DNA of 64,000 nt from Rahnella inusitata (lineage in GTDB: Bacteria > Pseudomonadota > Gammaproteobacteria > Enterobacterales > Enterobacteriaceae): positions 124,001-188,000 of the forward strand of contig NZ_JYDE01000001.1 of NCBI RefSeq assembly GCF_003263515.1, given 5' to 3'. The notes under the pieces are model-generated. The model did not search any database and was not told the origin of the DNA. It worked only from the letters and a program-made list of their open reading frames with translations. Position 1 is the stretch's first letter. Each line of letters begins with the position of its first letter. This document shows positions 1 through 9,200 of the stretch, in pieces. The position numbers and the translations under genes are program-made.

Positions 1-431
1 AGTACGTCACACAGCGCATTGATCAGCTTTTCTGCCTGATAAATCTGCGGAAGGTCACGGTATTCCAGCGTCATTCCCCGCAGGGATTGCTGGAGCCGCT
101 GGCTCAATCCGGTGAGGATCTCCATCCGCGCATGCACCGGTTGCGGCCACAACTCCGGCCACTGACGGGAGATCAGCGCTTCAAGGATGGCTAATCCTTC
201 ATTCAGCCCGTTCAGCCCGACGAGTTGCGCCCGCGCCTGGGTGTACCACGATGCGGTTTGCAGTTCGATACCGTTTTGCTGGAACAGGCTCAGGCAAAGC
301 TGCTCGACCTTTTTCCAGTTCACATCCGGGCGCGCCGGATGTGTGAGTTTGCTCAGCTCTTCGCGTAAAACGGCGTACTCAGCCAGCGCACGCGGGTCAC
401 CCCCGGTGCGCAGCTGGCGTTCAATAGACAT
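1..431 (-). CDS. VasL-like ImpA-N domain T6SS protein (partial, C-terminus outside window)
   Basis: This gene starts with ATG at 431 and runs off the left edge, so only the first 143 residues are visible. The visible part begins MSIERQLRTGGDPRALAEY and contains the ImpA-N-like pattern of paired helices with a WPELWPQP segment at about residues 92-99. That type of domain is found in TssA and in the shorter, separate VasL family. A complete TssA gene already exists at 4636-6228, so this is more likely the second, VasL-type protein than tssA itself. It lies 26 bp downstream of tssE on the same strand and is therefore the distal part of the same operon. In related clusters VasL-type proteins are thought to help sheath or baseplate assembly; that role is inferred here. 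The reading frame is open to the edge with no stop. Confidence 0.75.
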   Translation of the reverse strand, partial: MSIERQLRTGGDPRALAEYAVLREELSKLTHPARPDVNWKKVEQLCLSLFQQNGIELQTASWYTQARAQLVGLNGLNEGLAILEALISRQWPELWPQPVHARMEILTGLSQRLQQSLRGMTLEYRDLPQIYQAEKLINALCDV

Positions 432-457
432 AATCGATTCCTTTCACAGGCGTCTGT

Positions 458-895
458 TCAGATGAAGTGCTGTTGTTTCAGATGGCGGATCAATACACGC
501 CCTTCAGGCATAAACGCGGTGCCAAAGCGCACCAGTCCCACCTCTTTCAGTTCGGCGTCGATGCCGTATTCCAGATGACCGGGCGTGGATTGAGGCAACA
601 GCACCACGTTCAGACTTTTCAGGCGCGGTTCGTATTTCAGCAACGTGGCGGAGAGGGTGGTTAACAGGGAATGCGCCGTGCCCGGCATTCCCTGCAAAAT
701 TTTGCTCATGTCCGGCAGGCCATAATCCGGCAAATGGCTGAGCGTTCCGGCGCGACAGTTGAGAATACGCTGCATGTTGTCCAGCACCGAAAGCACCACC
801 TGATTCTCTTCACTGACCTGATGAAGCTCAAGGCCGCCCGCAAAGTTGCCGAGCAGCATTTCGTAGAGTGAGGGAGAGTGGGAGCCTGGCATCAT
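458..895 (-). CDS. tssE: T6SS baseplate subunit TssE (gp25-like)
   Basis: TssE is the gp25-like wedge protein that starts sheath assembly on the T6SS baseplate in the cytoplasm. The 145-residue product has the family length and signatures: a C-R-A-G-T-L ... P-D-Y-G-L-P-D stretch at about residues 47-62 and the E-P-R-L motif at residues 89-92, which in gp25-like proteins is the most conserved element. The ATG at 895 overlaps the tssJ stop codon as ATGA; a second ATG follows directly at 892 and could be used instead. The order tssF-tssG-tssJ-tssE supports the call. Confidence 0.92.
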   Translation of the reverse strand: MMPGSHSPSLYEMLLGNFAGGLELHQVSEENQVVLSVLDNMQRILNCRAGTLSHLPDYGLPDMSKILQGMPGTAHSLLTTLSATLLKYEPRLKSLNVVLLPQSTPGHLEYGIDAELKEVGLVRFGTAFMPEGRVLIRHLKQQHFI

Positions 896-1431
896 TTTTT
901 CTCCGCAAGCAGGGTCAGCGCGTTATTACCCAGTTCGATAGTGCGCGGTTTATCCGGATCCAAATCTTCACGGGTTAACACCAGACGCCACTGATCTTTG
1001 GCCATATCCGGATTACGGAACAGACCCACGACCGCCACAAATTTGGCATCCTTTTCCATCGGCATATCAAGTGATGCCGCAGTGCCCGGCTTCACGACCA
1101 CGTTGCGACTGGCGAGAAGATCGTCTTTCAGGGCATCATCGCCGTCGCCTGCCAGTTGCTGATATACCGTTTTCTGGAAATTTTTATCATCGCGCAGCTG
1201 ATAAACGCGAACCATCACTGGCTGCGAGGACGAGTTTGTCTCGGTGGCATCGGTATTCAGGGCTTCACGGGCGGTGAAATCCAGATGCAACACTTTTATC
1301 TGTTTATAAAATAGAGCTTTTGTGGCTGAGACGGTGCCGTCTGTCACCGTTTGGGTCAGCCCGCAGCCACTCAGTAGTAAAGCCAGCGCAGGCAACCAGA
1401 GTTTACTTTTCAAAGAGGTATGTAATAACAC
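892..1431 (-). CDS. tssJ: T6SS outer-membrane lipoprotein TssJ
   Basis: TssJ is the lipoprotein that anchors the TssJLM trans-envelope complex to the outer membrane by binding the periplasmic end of TssM. The frame is open further upstream, but the GTG at 1431 is preferred: it has an AAGGAAA ribosome-binding site 7-8 bases before it and puts a short signal peptide directly at the N-terminus, ending in the lipobox L-L-S-G-C with Cys at residue 23. The mature part (about 157 residues) has the compact beta-sandwich pattern of the family. The start lies inside the last codons of tssG (29-base overlap), so translation is coupled. The longer start would bury the signal peptide behind 32 extra residues. 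Confidence 0.9.
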   Translation of the reverse strand: MLLHTSLKSKLWLPALALLLSGCGLTQTVTDGTVSATKALFYKQIKVLHLDFTAREALNTDATETNSSSQPVMVRVYQLRDDKNFQKTVYQQLAGDGDDALKDDLLASRNVVVKPGTAASLDMPMEKDAKFVAVVGLFRNPDMAKDQWRLVLTREDLDPDKPRTIELGNNALTLLAEKK

Positions 1432-2491
1432 GACTATTTCCTTCCTGATGCATATCACGAGCCATTCCGCTGTAGCGGCCCAGCTCCACGGTAAAGTATT
1501 CGGGGATATCCTCTGACGGTGCGTCATTGTCCAGCCCCAGCACGCCGGTCAGCCCCAGCCGTATCGGTGTATCCCCCAGCACGGGGGCGGGTAGCAGGTG
1601 CGTTGGCACCGTCAGCTGAATACAGGCCTTATAGCGCCACCCCAGATACACTCGCAACAGCACCTGAAAATCCGCATAAATCTGACCGTCCGGCAGCCAT
1701 TCACTGGCCTCGTCAGGGTCTGAGGTGTGCAGGGAAATCAGCAACTGGCTGTTGGCATCGGTCGCCTCATCTCCCATCACGGTGTAGCCGTCCAGCCAGT
1801 TAGCCCCTTCTTCAGCAAACGCCATCGGCGCGGTGATGCGCACAGATCGAAGGCAATGCGGCGTAATATCCGCTTGGGTGAAGGGCGCTAACAGCCGCAC
1901 CAGCGCCTGCACGCCTTCCGCCGTTCTTCCCGGCTGGCGCATAACTCCGAGCAATGCCAGAAAGCGTGAGGAAGGTGTCGCAAAATGTTGTTGCGAACCG
2001 GGGATCCCCATACCAATCAGCCCCAGCAGGCTTTGCGATGTGTTGTCTTTGCCGCCTGCTTCGAAGGTGGCCGGATACGAGTATTTCCGCCAGATGCGGT
2101 AGAACTGCGTCATGATGCGGTGGTTGAAAATATCGAGAAAACCTTCGAGCGCCTCATGTCCTTCGCGCCGCTGGGTGATGTCGTCGATATACGATGTCGG
2201 CAGCGGCGAATCCACCCCGTACAGCCCCATAAACGTGGTGCGCACCGTCGGCGGCGCATCGGGATGTTCTTCATCCGTTTCGAAGGCCTTCAGTTCACTG
2301 ACCGGGAACCCCATGCCCGGATGCGGGCGAAAACGCACCGGATCGTCGGCAGGATTGGCAGTGCTCCCCAGCGGCTGGCTACCCGGTTGTTGTTCCAGTA
2401 ACTGACAGAAACGGAAAAAGTTGATCTTGCCGATGTCGCGCTCAAGCCTGGCGTTTAGCCGGGAATGCGCGGCTTGTGATTCTCTTCCCAT
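1403..2491 (-). CDS. tssG: T6SS baseplate subunit TssG
   Basis: TssG pairs with two copies of TssF to form the wedge of the T6SS baseplate. The 362-residue product has the expected N-terminal pattern (I-N-F-F-R-F-C-Q-L-L-E-Q at about residues 22-33, the usual FxFFxLxRLLE element), the V-R-F-R-P-H-P segment near residue 52, and the M-G-L-Y-G-V-D-S-P-L-P motif near residue 88 that is very typical of TssG. It overlaps the end of tssF by 37 bases and the start of tssJ by 29, the tight packing expected for a co-translated baseplate block. Confidence 0.93.
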   Translation of the reverse strand: MGRESQAAHSRLNARLERDIGKINFFRFCQLLEQQPGSQPLGSTANPADDPVRFRPHPGMGFPVSELKAFETDEEHPDAPPTVRTTFMGLYGVDSPLPTSYIDDITQRREGHEALEGFLDIFNHRIMTQFYRIWRKYSYPATFEAGGKDNTSQSLLGLIGMGIPGSQQHFATPSSRFLALLGVMRQPGRTAEGVQALVRLLAPFTQADITPHCLRSVRITAPMAFAEEGANWLDGYTVMGDEATDANSQLLISLHTSDPDEASEWLPDGQIYADFQVLLRVYLGWRYKACIQLTVPTHLLPAPVLGDTPIRLGLTGVLGLDNDAPSEDIPEYFTVELGRYSGMARDMHQEGNSRVITYLFEK

Positions 2492-4218
2492 TCCAGACGT
2501 TCTCCTGTCGGTTGCAGTATCAGGGTCAGGCGGTTAAACAGGTGTATATCGGTGTACAGTGCGAAGAAGCGGCTGAGCATTTCCCCGAACAGGCAGATAT
2601 CGCCGGTACCGGCAAAGCCGTTGCTGTCGAGCGTGATTTCGATATGCACGCCGCGCAGCAGATAACCGCGTTCAAAGCGTTCGATCTCGCTGTGCTTCAC
2701 TTCGGCGATTGCATCCAGACGGCGGCGGTTCATCTCATTTCCCGTCCAGTCATACAGCGCCAGCGTGCCGCGCAGGACTTCGGCGTTATCCATCATCCAC
2801 AGGAAGCTGCTGCCCAGATGGCTCAGCACCCGCCAGTGAAAACGGTCGCGGTTCGGCGGATAACACGGCATCGACGGCACGGACAGATTGCGCACCCGCA
2901 CATTGGCCCCGGTGGATTTCACCGCGGTATCCAGCACCGTGCTTTGCAGTGATTTTCGCGGCAGCTGGCCGTTGGTTCCGGTCAGGCTAAGGGACAGGTT
3001 TTCGTTCTCCGGCACGGTGTGGTTATCAAACGCCTCACCACCCAGCACCAGCCACGTATCGTGCAGGCCGGAAGGACCACGTTTGACGCGCGTGTGGTAG
3101 TAATACTCCGGTGCGTCGTGGCGCAGCATCCCGCCTTTGTGGCGGAAGCTGGTGAAAGGTACATACACCTGATGTCCCGAATGTTTGGAAGAGATAACCG
3201 AGTCCACCGAGTAGATCTCAGTGTAGCCATCCTGCACGCGCATCGGGCGCAACAGATATTCCGTCTGCAAGGAGGAGAGCGAGAGCGGATCAGATTCCAG
3301 CGGGAACAGATTTATGACCGGCACGCAATGCAACCGCAGATGTTTTTCCGAGAACGAGAAATCATGTTCCCAGCGCTTTTCCAGCACGACATCGATTTCA
3401 AACCACGCCAGTTCTGCTGGTAAAACCACGGTTTCGAGCCCTTTCAGCGCGGCGAACATAAATTTTTCGCGGAAAGTGAAGTATTCCAGCAGCAACTGAT
3501 AACCGCTGAACGCGCTGTCGCCTTTTGGCCACAGCTGGTCTTGCTCGCTAAAGCCCTGCTGCGCGAAGAATGCGTCCAGCGGCTGACGGTCGTATTGTCC
3601 CGGCAGACGGATCCACAGTTTGGCGGTATTGAGCGTTAAAGCTTCATGCAGGGCGCAGGCAAGAGGCGCATCGGCATCAAAATAGATCGGCAGATGGCTC
3701 AGGGTCATCTTGCTCCAGTCGGCCAGTTCGCCGCAGTGAAAACGCAGACGGATCACCGAGCGGCCGTCGGGTTCGGTATCCAGCACCGCGCGACTGAGCG
3801 AAAGTGGCAGCAGTTCAATATCCTGCGTGGTGGTGTAGCGACAGCGCGTGCGACGTTCTCCTATCGGGCGGGAAAGCACTTCAAAGCCTTTGCTCACCGC
3901 CATGCGCTCTTTCATTCCCTGCCATTCGGGGGTGAATTCCACAATGGAAAGGGAAGGGATGGTGCGCAGATAGTGAGGCCACAGCAGGCTGACCAGTCCT
4001 TCGGTCAGCTCAGGCAGATCGTCGTCGAGTTTTTCCCGCAGTCGTCCCATCAAAAAGGCAAAGCCCTCAAACAGGCGTTCCACATACGGGTCGCGGGCAC
4101 CGGCTTTATCCAGATTCAATCCGGCAGCGCGGTCAGGGTGCGCACGGGCAAATTCTTCGCCCGCCTCGCGCAGATAACGCATTTCAGCGTCGAAGTATCG
4201 GAGGGTTAAGTCGTCCAT
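2455..4218 (-). CDS. tssF: T6SS baseplate subunit TssF
   Basis: TssF is the large wedge protein of the baseplate and works with TssG, TssE and TssK. The ATG at 4218 is chosen because family members begin with a short leader followed by L-R-Y-F/Y-x-x-E-x-x-Y-L-R-E, exactly what is seen at residues 3-18 (LTLRYFDAEMRYLREA). An in-frame ATG 18 codons upstream has no ribosome site and would add an unconserved tail. The product is 587 residues, the usual size, with the P-D-R-A-A-x-L-x-L element near residue 27, D-P-Y-V-E-R-L-F-E-G-F-A-F near 42 and L-W-P-H-Y-L near 80. A gap of 125 bases separates it from the PAAR gene upstream. Confidence 0.93.
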   Translation of the reverse strand: MDDLTLRYFDAEMRYLREAGEEFARAHPDRAAGLNLDKAGARDPYVERLFEGFAFLMGRLREKLDDDLPELTEGLVSLLWPHYLRTIPSLSIVEFTPEWQGMKERMAVSKGFEVLSRPIGERRTRCRYTTTQDIELLPLSLSRAVLDTEPDGRSVIRLRFHCGELADWSKMTLSHLPIYFDADAPLACALHEALTLNTAKLWIRLPGQYDRQPLDAFFAQQGFSEQDQLWPKGDSAFSGYQLLLEYFTFREKFMFAALKGLETVVLPAELAWFEIDVVLEKRWEHDFSFSEKHLRLHCVPVINLFPLESDPLSLSSLQTEYLLRPMRVQDGYTEIYSVDSVISSKHSGHQVYVPFTSFRHKGGMLRHDAPEYYYHTRVKRGPSGLHDTWLVLGGEAFDNHTVPENENLSLSLTGTNGQLPRKSLQSTVLDTAVKSTGANVRVRNLSVPSMPCYPPNRDRFHWRVLSHLGSSFLWMMDNAEVLRGTLALYDWTGNEMNRRRLDAIAEVKHSEIERFERGYLLRGVHIEITLDSNGFAGTGDICLFGEMLSRFFALYTDIHLFNRLTLILQPTGERLEWEENHKPRIPG

Positions 4219-4343
4219 GTTTGTCTTATCAGGTTTGGTGAGCAAAAGGAGAGCCCGGAAAGCGGGATGCATGACACTGCATAAGAAGAGGATGTGACAT
4301 CGTTAATACGGGGCGGAAATTTTTTTAGCCCTAAGATGATTGC

Positions 4344-4622
4344 CTATCTCTCATACGTTTTCGTTGTTATCGAAGGAATGAAGCGCGCCTGACAAGGGCA
4401 ACTGCTTTGGCTGTGTAAGGTGCCTGCGAACTTTCGTCCATGAATCGAATTAGCCGGTATTGGGCCGACGATAACGAAAATTCCCGGAACTTTACCGCAG
4501 GTAACCTGTTCTTGTTCACGGACAATTGCCTTCCCCATGAGGGTGTGAGAAGGGTCACCCCCGATGATTTTTCCTCCACACGTCGTTTTATCGCCGATGA
4601 CGAGGTAATAACCTTTTGCCAT
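4344..4622 (-). CDS. PAAR-domain T6SS spike tip protein
   Basis: PAAR proteins form the sharp metal-bound cone on the tip of the VgrG spike. This 92-residue protein is almost nothing but that domain: a G-D-K-T-T-C-G-G-K-I turn at residues 8-17, a second strand with H-T-L-M-G, a V-T-C-G-K turn, and a closing S-S-C-P-C-x-A-R-F-I-P segment. There is no attached toxin domain. The ATG at 4622 has an AGGAGA site 6 bases upstream and lies 13 bases after the tssA stop; an in-frame ATG 12 codons earlier lies within tssA and is not needed. Because the main effector gene is next to vgrG rather than here, this PAAR is probably the structural tip. Confidence 0.9.
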   Translation of the reverse strand: MAKGYYLVIGDKTTCGGKIIGGDPSHTLMGKAIVREQEQVTCGKVPGIFVIVGPIPANSIHGRKFAGTLHSQSSCPCQARFIPSITTKTYER

Positions 4623-4635
4623 GATGTTCTCCTTT

Positions 4636-6228
4636 TTAACCGCACAACACCGCTGCACGTGCGGGATCCAGCGCTATCAGCCCGCTGAGCAGGTTGTCCA
4701 TTTCGGTCAGTAAGCGGTTCTTATTACCGTCGCCGCGCTGATTTTTCATGCGCAATAATTTCAGGCGGCGGGCTTTGACTTCAAAAATTAATTCTGGCTC
4801 CCACTGCTGCAAAGTGAGCGCTGCACCCCCGTTATCGAGTTCGCCTAATAAATGCAAAGCCATATCATTCTTACCGTATTGTTCCGCAACGCGGGCCATC
4901 ACCAGACGTATCAGCCACTGGTGTCGCGGTGTACTGATGCCGGGACGTGACTGCAACCAGCGCAGGGCCGTTTCGACGCCGTCGCTGTCGGCCTGTGTCA
5001 GTGCTTCGGATTCGAGTTGAAGGATGTCGTCTTCGCCGGAAGTGACCGCAGCGGCGGTTTCGTTATCCCATCCACTGGCAGATTCCAGTACGTGCTGATT
5101 AATCCAGCTTTGCGTCACTTCATCGGCGAACGGTGTGCCGTCGCTCCAGGATAAAGTTTCCAGCCCCGGCAGACGGGTCAGCAGCAGGTTGAGATCCTGC
5201 GTGATGCATGTGGCCCAGCCTTCATAAGGTGTGCCAGATTTCGTGAGTGCCTGATGCAAATACCACTGCACATCCAGCCAGAAGTGGTTTACCCCTTCAC
5301 CAAACATGGATTCCGCCTGCTCCAGCAATTCCAACCAGCTTTGTTGAAGGTAAAGACGTTTCAGCTGGGCGCGATATTCAGGGCGCGGCGGCATCAAACG
5401 GGTGCGGCCACTGGCATCCAGCGGTGGCAATTCGTGCACGGTGTCCCAGCGCACGCTTTTGATTAGATGATGGCCGGAGAGCCAACCCTGCGGCTGATCG
5501 CGAAGGTATTTCGCCAGCGTTTTGGCCTGTTCCATCAGATCGCGTCCGGACTGAACCGCGCGTAAGGAAGGAGCACTGTTGCTTTCTGGCGTGGAAAAAG
5601 ACGAACTGCTGTTTTGCGGGACGACGGCGTTCATCCCGCCGGACTGTACCAGCCTGTTTTCCAGCGTGGCAAACAATGCGCCCAGCTGTGGAGGGGAGGC
5701 TTCGTCCCATTTGTTCAGTGCGTGGTCGATGACCGTCAGCGCGCCGACGATGCGGGTAAAATCAGTTTTTTCCACTTCCGGATACAACGACAGGCTGTCC
5801 AGTACGCGGGACCCGGAGATCCATTCCAGCGCCGTTTTACGACTGGCGGCACGCAGGGGATGCAAGCTTTCGCCAAAACGGGTGATTAACCCGGCCAGCA
5901 GGGAAAGGCCGTCGGCCAGACCGGCCTCACCGTCACGATGCAGACGCGCCCAGATGTAATAGGTGGCGACGCGCACGTCCTTGCACTGACTGGTCAACAG
6001 TTTTTCTGCCAGCTCGCAGGTGAGGGTGGTATCTGCGCCAGAGAGTTTGTTGACCTCTTCGCGCATCTGCTGAAAATCATCGTCATAGCCGGGATCGGTT
6101 CCGGTGGGATTATCTGCCGAGACCGGTTGTAGCCAGTTATCCCAGAGTTCAGCCTGTAGAAGCGCCTGCGTTAAAAGCGCTTCACGTTCTACGCCACAGG
6201 CGGTTTGGAGTGTGATTAATGTGGCCAT
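4636..6228 (-). CDS. tssA: T6SS cap/sheath-assembly protein TssA (ImpA/VasJ type)
   Basis: TssA primes and coordinates polymerisation of the inner tube and sheath. The 530-residue product opens with an ImpA-N domain carrying the signature D-N-P-T-G-T-D-P-G-Y at about residues 39-48, followed by helical repeats (A-T-Y-Y-I-W-A-R-L near 88 and L-H-P-L-R near 121). The second half is a long alpha-helical region including L-I-K-S-V-R-W-D near residue 255, as in the long TssA class. It starts 2 bases after tssM stops and ends 13 bases before the PAAR gene, so it is in the same transcription unit. Confidence 0.9.
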   Translation of the reverse strand: MATLITLQTACGVEREALLTQALLQAELWDNWLQPVSADNPTGTDPGYDDDFQQMREEVNKLSGADTTLTCELAEKLLTSQCKDVRVATYYIWARLHRDGEAGLADGLSLLAGLITRFGESLHPLRAASRKTALEWISGSRVLDSLSLYPEVEKTDFTRIVGALTVIDHALNKWDEASPPQLGALFATLENRLVQSGGMNAVVPQNSSSSFSTPESNSAPSLRAVQSGRDLMEQAKTLAKYLRDQPQGWLSGHHLIKSVRWDTVHELPPLDASGRTRLMPPRPEYRAQLKRLYLQQSWLELLEQAESMFGEGVNHFWLDVQWYLHQALTKSGTPYEGWATCITQDLNLLLTRLPGLETLSWSDGTPFADEVTQSWINQHVLESASGWDNETAAAVTSGEDDILQLESEALTQADSDGVETALRWLQSRPGISTPRHQWLIRLVMARVAEQYGKNDMALHLLGELDNGGAALTLQQWEPELIFEVKARRLKLLRMKNQRGDGNKNRLLTEMDNLLSGLIALDPARAAVLCG

Positions 6229-6230
6229 TA

Positions 6231-9200
6231 CTATTCCTCAGCGATCGCATCAGGATCAAAAGGTCGTTCGGTCTGCGTCGATGCTGCTTGTACCAGAAAA
6301 ATCTTTGTCGGCAGCGTGAAGTTACGTAACTGCAACAGACCGAGCGGGCCTTTACCCAGCTCGGTGCGCAATATCCATTGAAGCGGCTGTTTGTCCGGCG
6401 TGATGAAGGTCAGCTGATAGCGACCTTCGTCCAGCTTTTGCTGTTTAGCCTGCTCGAGCCAGCGGATAAGCCCCCAGGTTCCCTGATAATCACCGTACAA
6501 ACGCGCACCGGCAGAGGTCGAGGTCCACGTCAGCATGGTGCCCGGTTTATAGGTATCACCCGGCCAGCGGAAGCTCTGCCAGCTTTCCATCTGGTTGAAG
6601 TAATGCAGTTTTTGTCCATCGATAGACAGACTGGTTTCCACAACGTTCGGCGCCGGGCGCGCCAGCAAATCAAAGCGCATACCCTGACTGCCGTCGGTGA
6701 ACAAAATGTCAGAGATCTGGCTCAGCTGATTAATCGCCGTCAGGAACTCCGGGTTAAACGTGAGCCCCTGACTGTTCACTTTGTCCGGCACCCAGCGCGT
6801 GCCTTCTTTGTGCAGAACGCCGCTCAGCTGACGGGTCAGGAAGCTGTCGATTCGGCCACTGTCTTTGCGGATAAACTCTGCCAGCATCGGCAGCGACGCA
6901 TCACTTTTACTGACCGCAAACGGATAACGCCCGTCAAAGGCTGATTTCCAGTTCGCCACGATGGCGTTTTTCCACTGGTCATTCAGGCTGGCGGAGGAGG
7001 GCTGTAATACGGTCTCCCACGCCTGTGTCAGCGGCTGGACAAACATGGTCTGACCAAACCCGCTCCACTCCTCACCTAGACTGGCGGCAATCAGGCTGCC
7101 GTATTCCTGCGTATCGGTCAGATCGACGCTTTTCCCCTGAAAGACGGTTTGCGCCAGTATTTGCGTCATTTCCTGCGGGTCTGAGGAGTTCGCGACCTGC
7201 TGGAGTTTCAGACGCACGCGTGTAATCCGGGTCAGCAACGTTTGCAGACTGAGGGAGGTGTCAGAGGACATCATATTCTGCGCGCTGCCTTTGCCCATCA
7301 GGGCCAGCAGCGGCCCAAAGGTCTCATCGAGCGGGCCGACTGGGCCGCTGGCGTGCTGATCGATAGCCGGTTGCGCGTCGCTGTTGATCAACGCTTTGGC
7401 GGATTTCACCAGAGAGTCGGTCAGCGCCTGATCTTTCTGGCCGGTCTGCCCCTGCCACGCCAGCATATTCATCAGGGCGATGAGCGGTGACTGGCGGACG
7501 TCGCTCATCAGCGTCAGCTGGTCGATAACGTCAGAGAGGTTTTTTGCTTCATTCCAGCGCAGGCTGTTGAGGAAGTTCAGCCAGCTGCCGGCAAAATCGG
7601 TGAAGTAGCGTTCAGTCAGACGTTTTTTCAGCGCCTCGGGGGAGATGTTATCGGCGACCGAGTAGCGGTTATCACTCAACACCCAGTCAATTTCTTCGCG
7701 GCGGGATTCCACCGCTTTGTCGATCGCCTGCTGGATCTGTTCATCCCATGCCTTGCGGGTAAACATGCCCGGCACCACTTCTTCGCTGGTAAACAGCCGC
7801 TGCGCATCGGTTCCGCCAGTCATGTCGACGAGCGTCATGTCTGCGTAATTGCGGCGCACCGAGAGCAGCATGTTTTCATACAGCGTACTTTCGGCGTTGC
7901 GCTGGCCGATTTCTCCCAGAAGCACCTGACGCGCCTGTGATACCAGGGATTTATCGGCAGTGATTTTCCATGATGGCTGGGCAGGTAAATTTACCGCATA
8001 AAACTGCCATAAATCCGGTGCCAGACTTTGCCACAGGCCGGGAGAGACGCCGGGACGAACCGGTTCTGTGGTCTTCATCACCTGCGCGTAAAATGCGCCC
8101 TCGGCTTTATCAGGGCGCGCCATCATCAGATAGGCTTTCAGCTGGTCATAACCTGATTTTGCCAGCGCCGCACGTTTCGGGCTATTGGCGGGCAGGTTGG
8201 CGAGTTCGTTAAGTTTTTGCTGCAAACTTGCCGCGGCTGCATCACGGATCAGACGGTTGCTGGCGTTGCCATACCAGGGCATCAGGGTAGTGAGCAGTTG
8301 GGCATTGTGATCCAGACCAAAACGCTGATACCACGGCGCTCCCCTTGCCACGTGGGCCTGCATCCGGCCAATGTCATTGCGCAACGTTTGTAAGGCGAGC
8401 AGTTGTTCGTCCGATACCGGCTGGAGTTTCGCCAGAGCCTTAGCCTGATCGGCGGCAGACACCATCTGATGACGGTTCACCGCAAAAGACATTACGCAGC
8501 CCGCGCCCCACAGAACAATCAGCGCCAGTACACCGTAGCAGAGTGTTTGCTCCCACGGCAGACCGACGCGGCGACCTTGCGCAGACCGACAGTCCTCCAG
8601 CACACCCTGCCAGCTGGCTGGCACCGCCCAGGTTTTTTCATGCACGTCCGTCGCCGGTGTTGAGCTATCCGGCAGGCTGAACATCAGCCCGCGCAGGGGA
8701 ATGCGCTGAGCGTATTCACTAAACCACGGCGTCAGGATCCTTCGCCAGCGCAATGCAGCGGATTCTTGCAGCGTGTTTGCCAGACGCAGAAGGAAATCAT
8801 GCTGACGGTTGAGAAAGACCTGCTGTAGCCCCTGTTCGCGAAGCTGAGGCAACAGCGATTTCAGCTGCGATTCTACCGATTCCGGGGAACCATTCGCGGC
8901 AAAAACCGCGCCTACCGGCTGTTCAGCGCGCTCAGCCTGCGGCCACGCACTGTCGCAGACCTGCCACAGATACACCGAAGGTTGATAACGCAGCGCTTCA
9001 CCGGTTTTTTCCAGCGTCCGCAGGCCGTCATCCAGCCACTGCGCGCTCTTACTTTGTGATTCTGTCATCGCCCAGACAATGCCATCGAGCGGGCGGCTGC
9101 GGCGGAGTTTTCGCCATTCGGCCAGACGGGTTTCGTCAACCTCCCGGTGCAGACTGCCTGCGTGAATCAACACGGTGCGCTGGCCTTCCAGCCAGCATTG

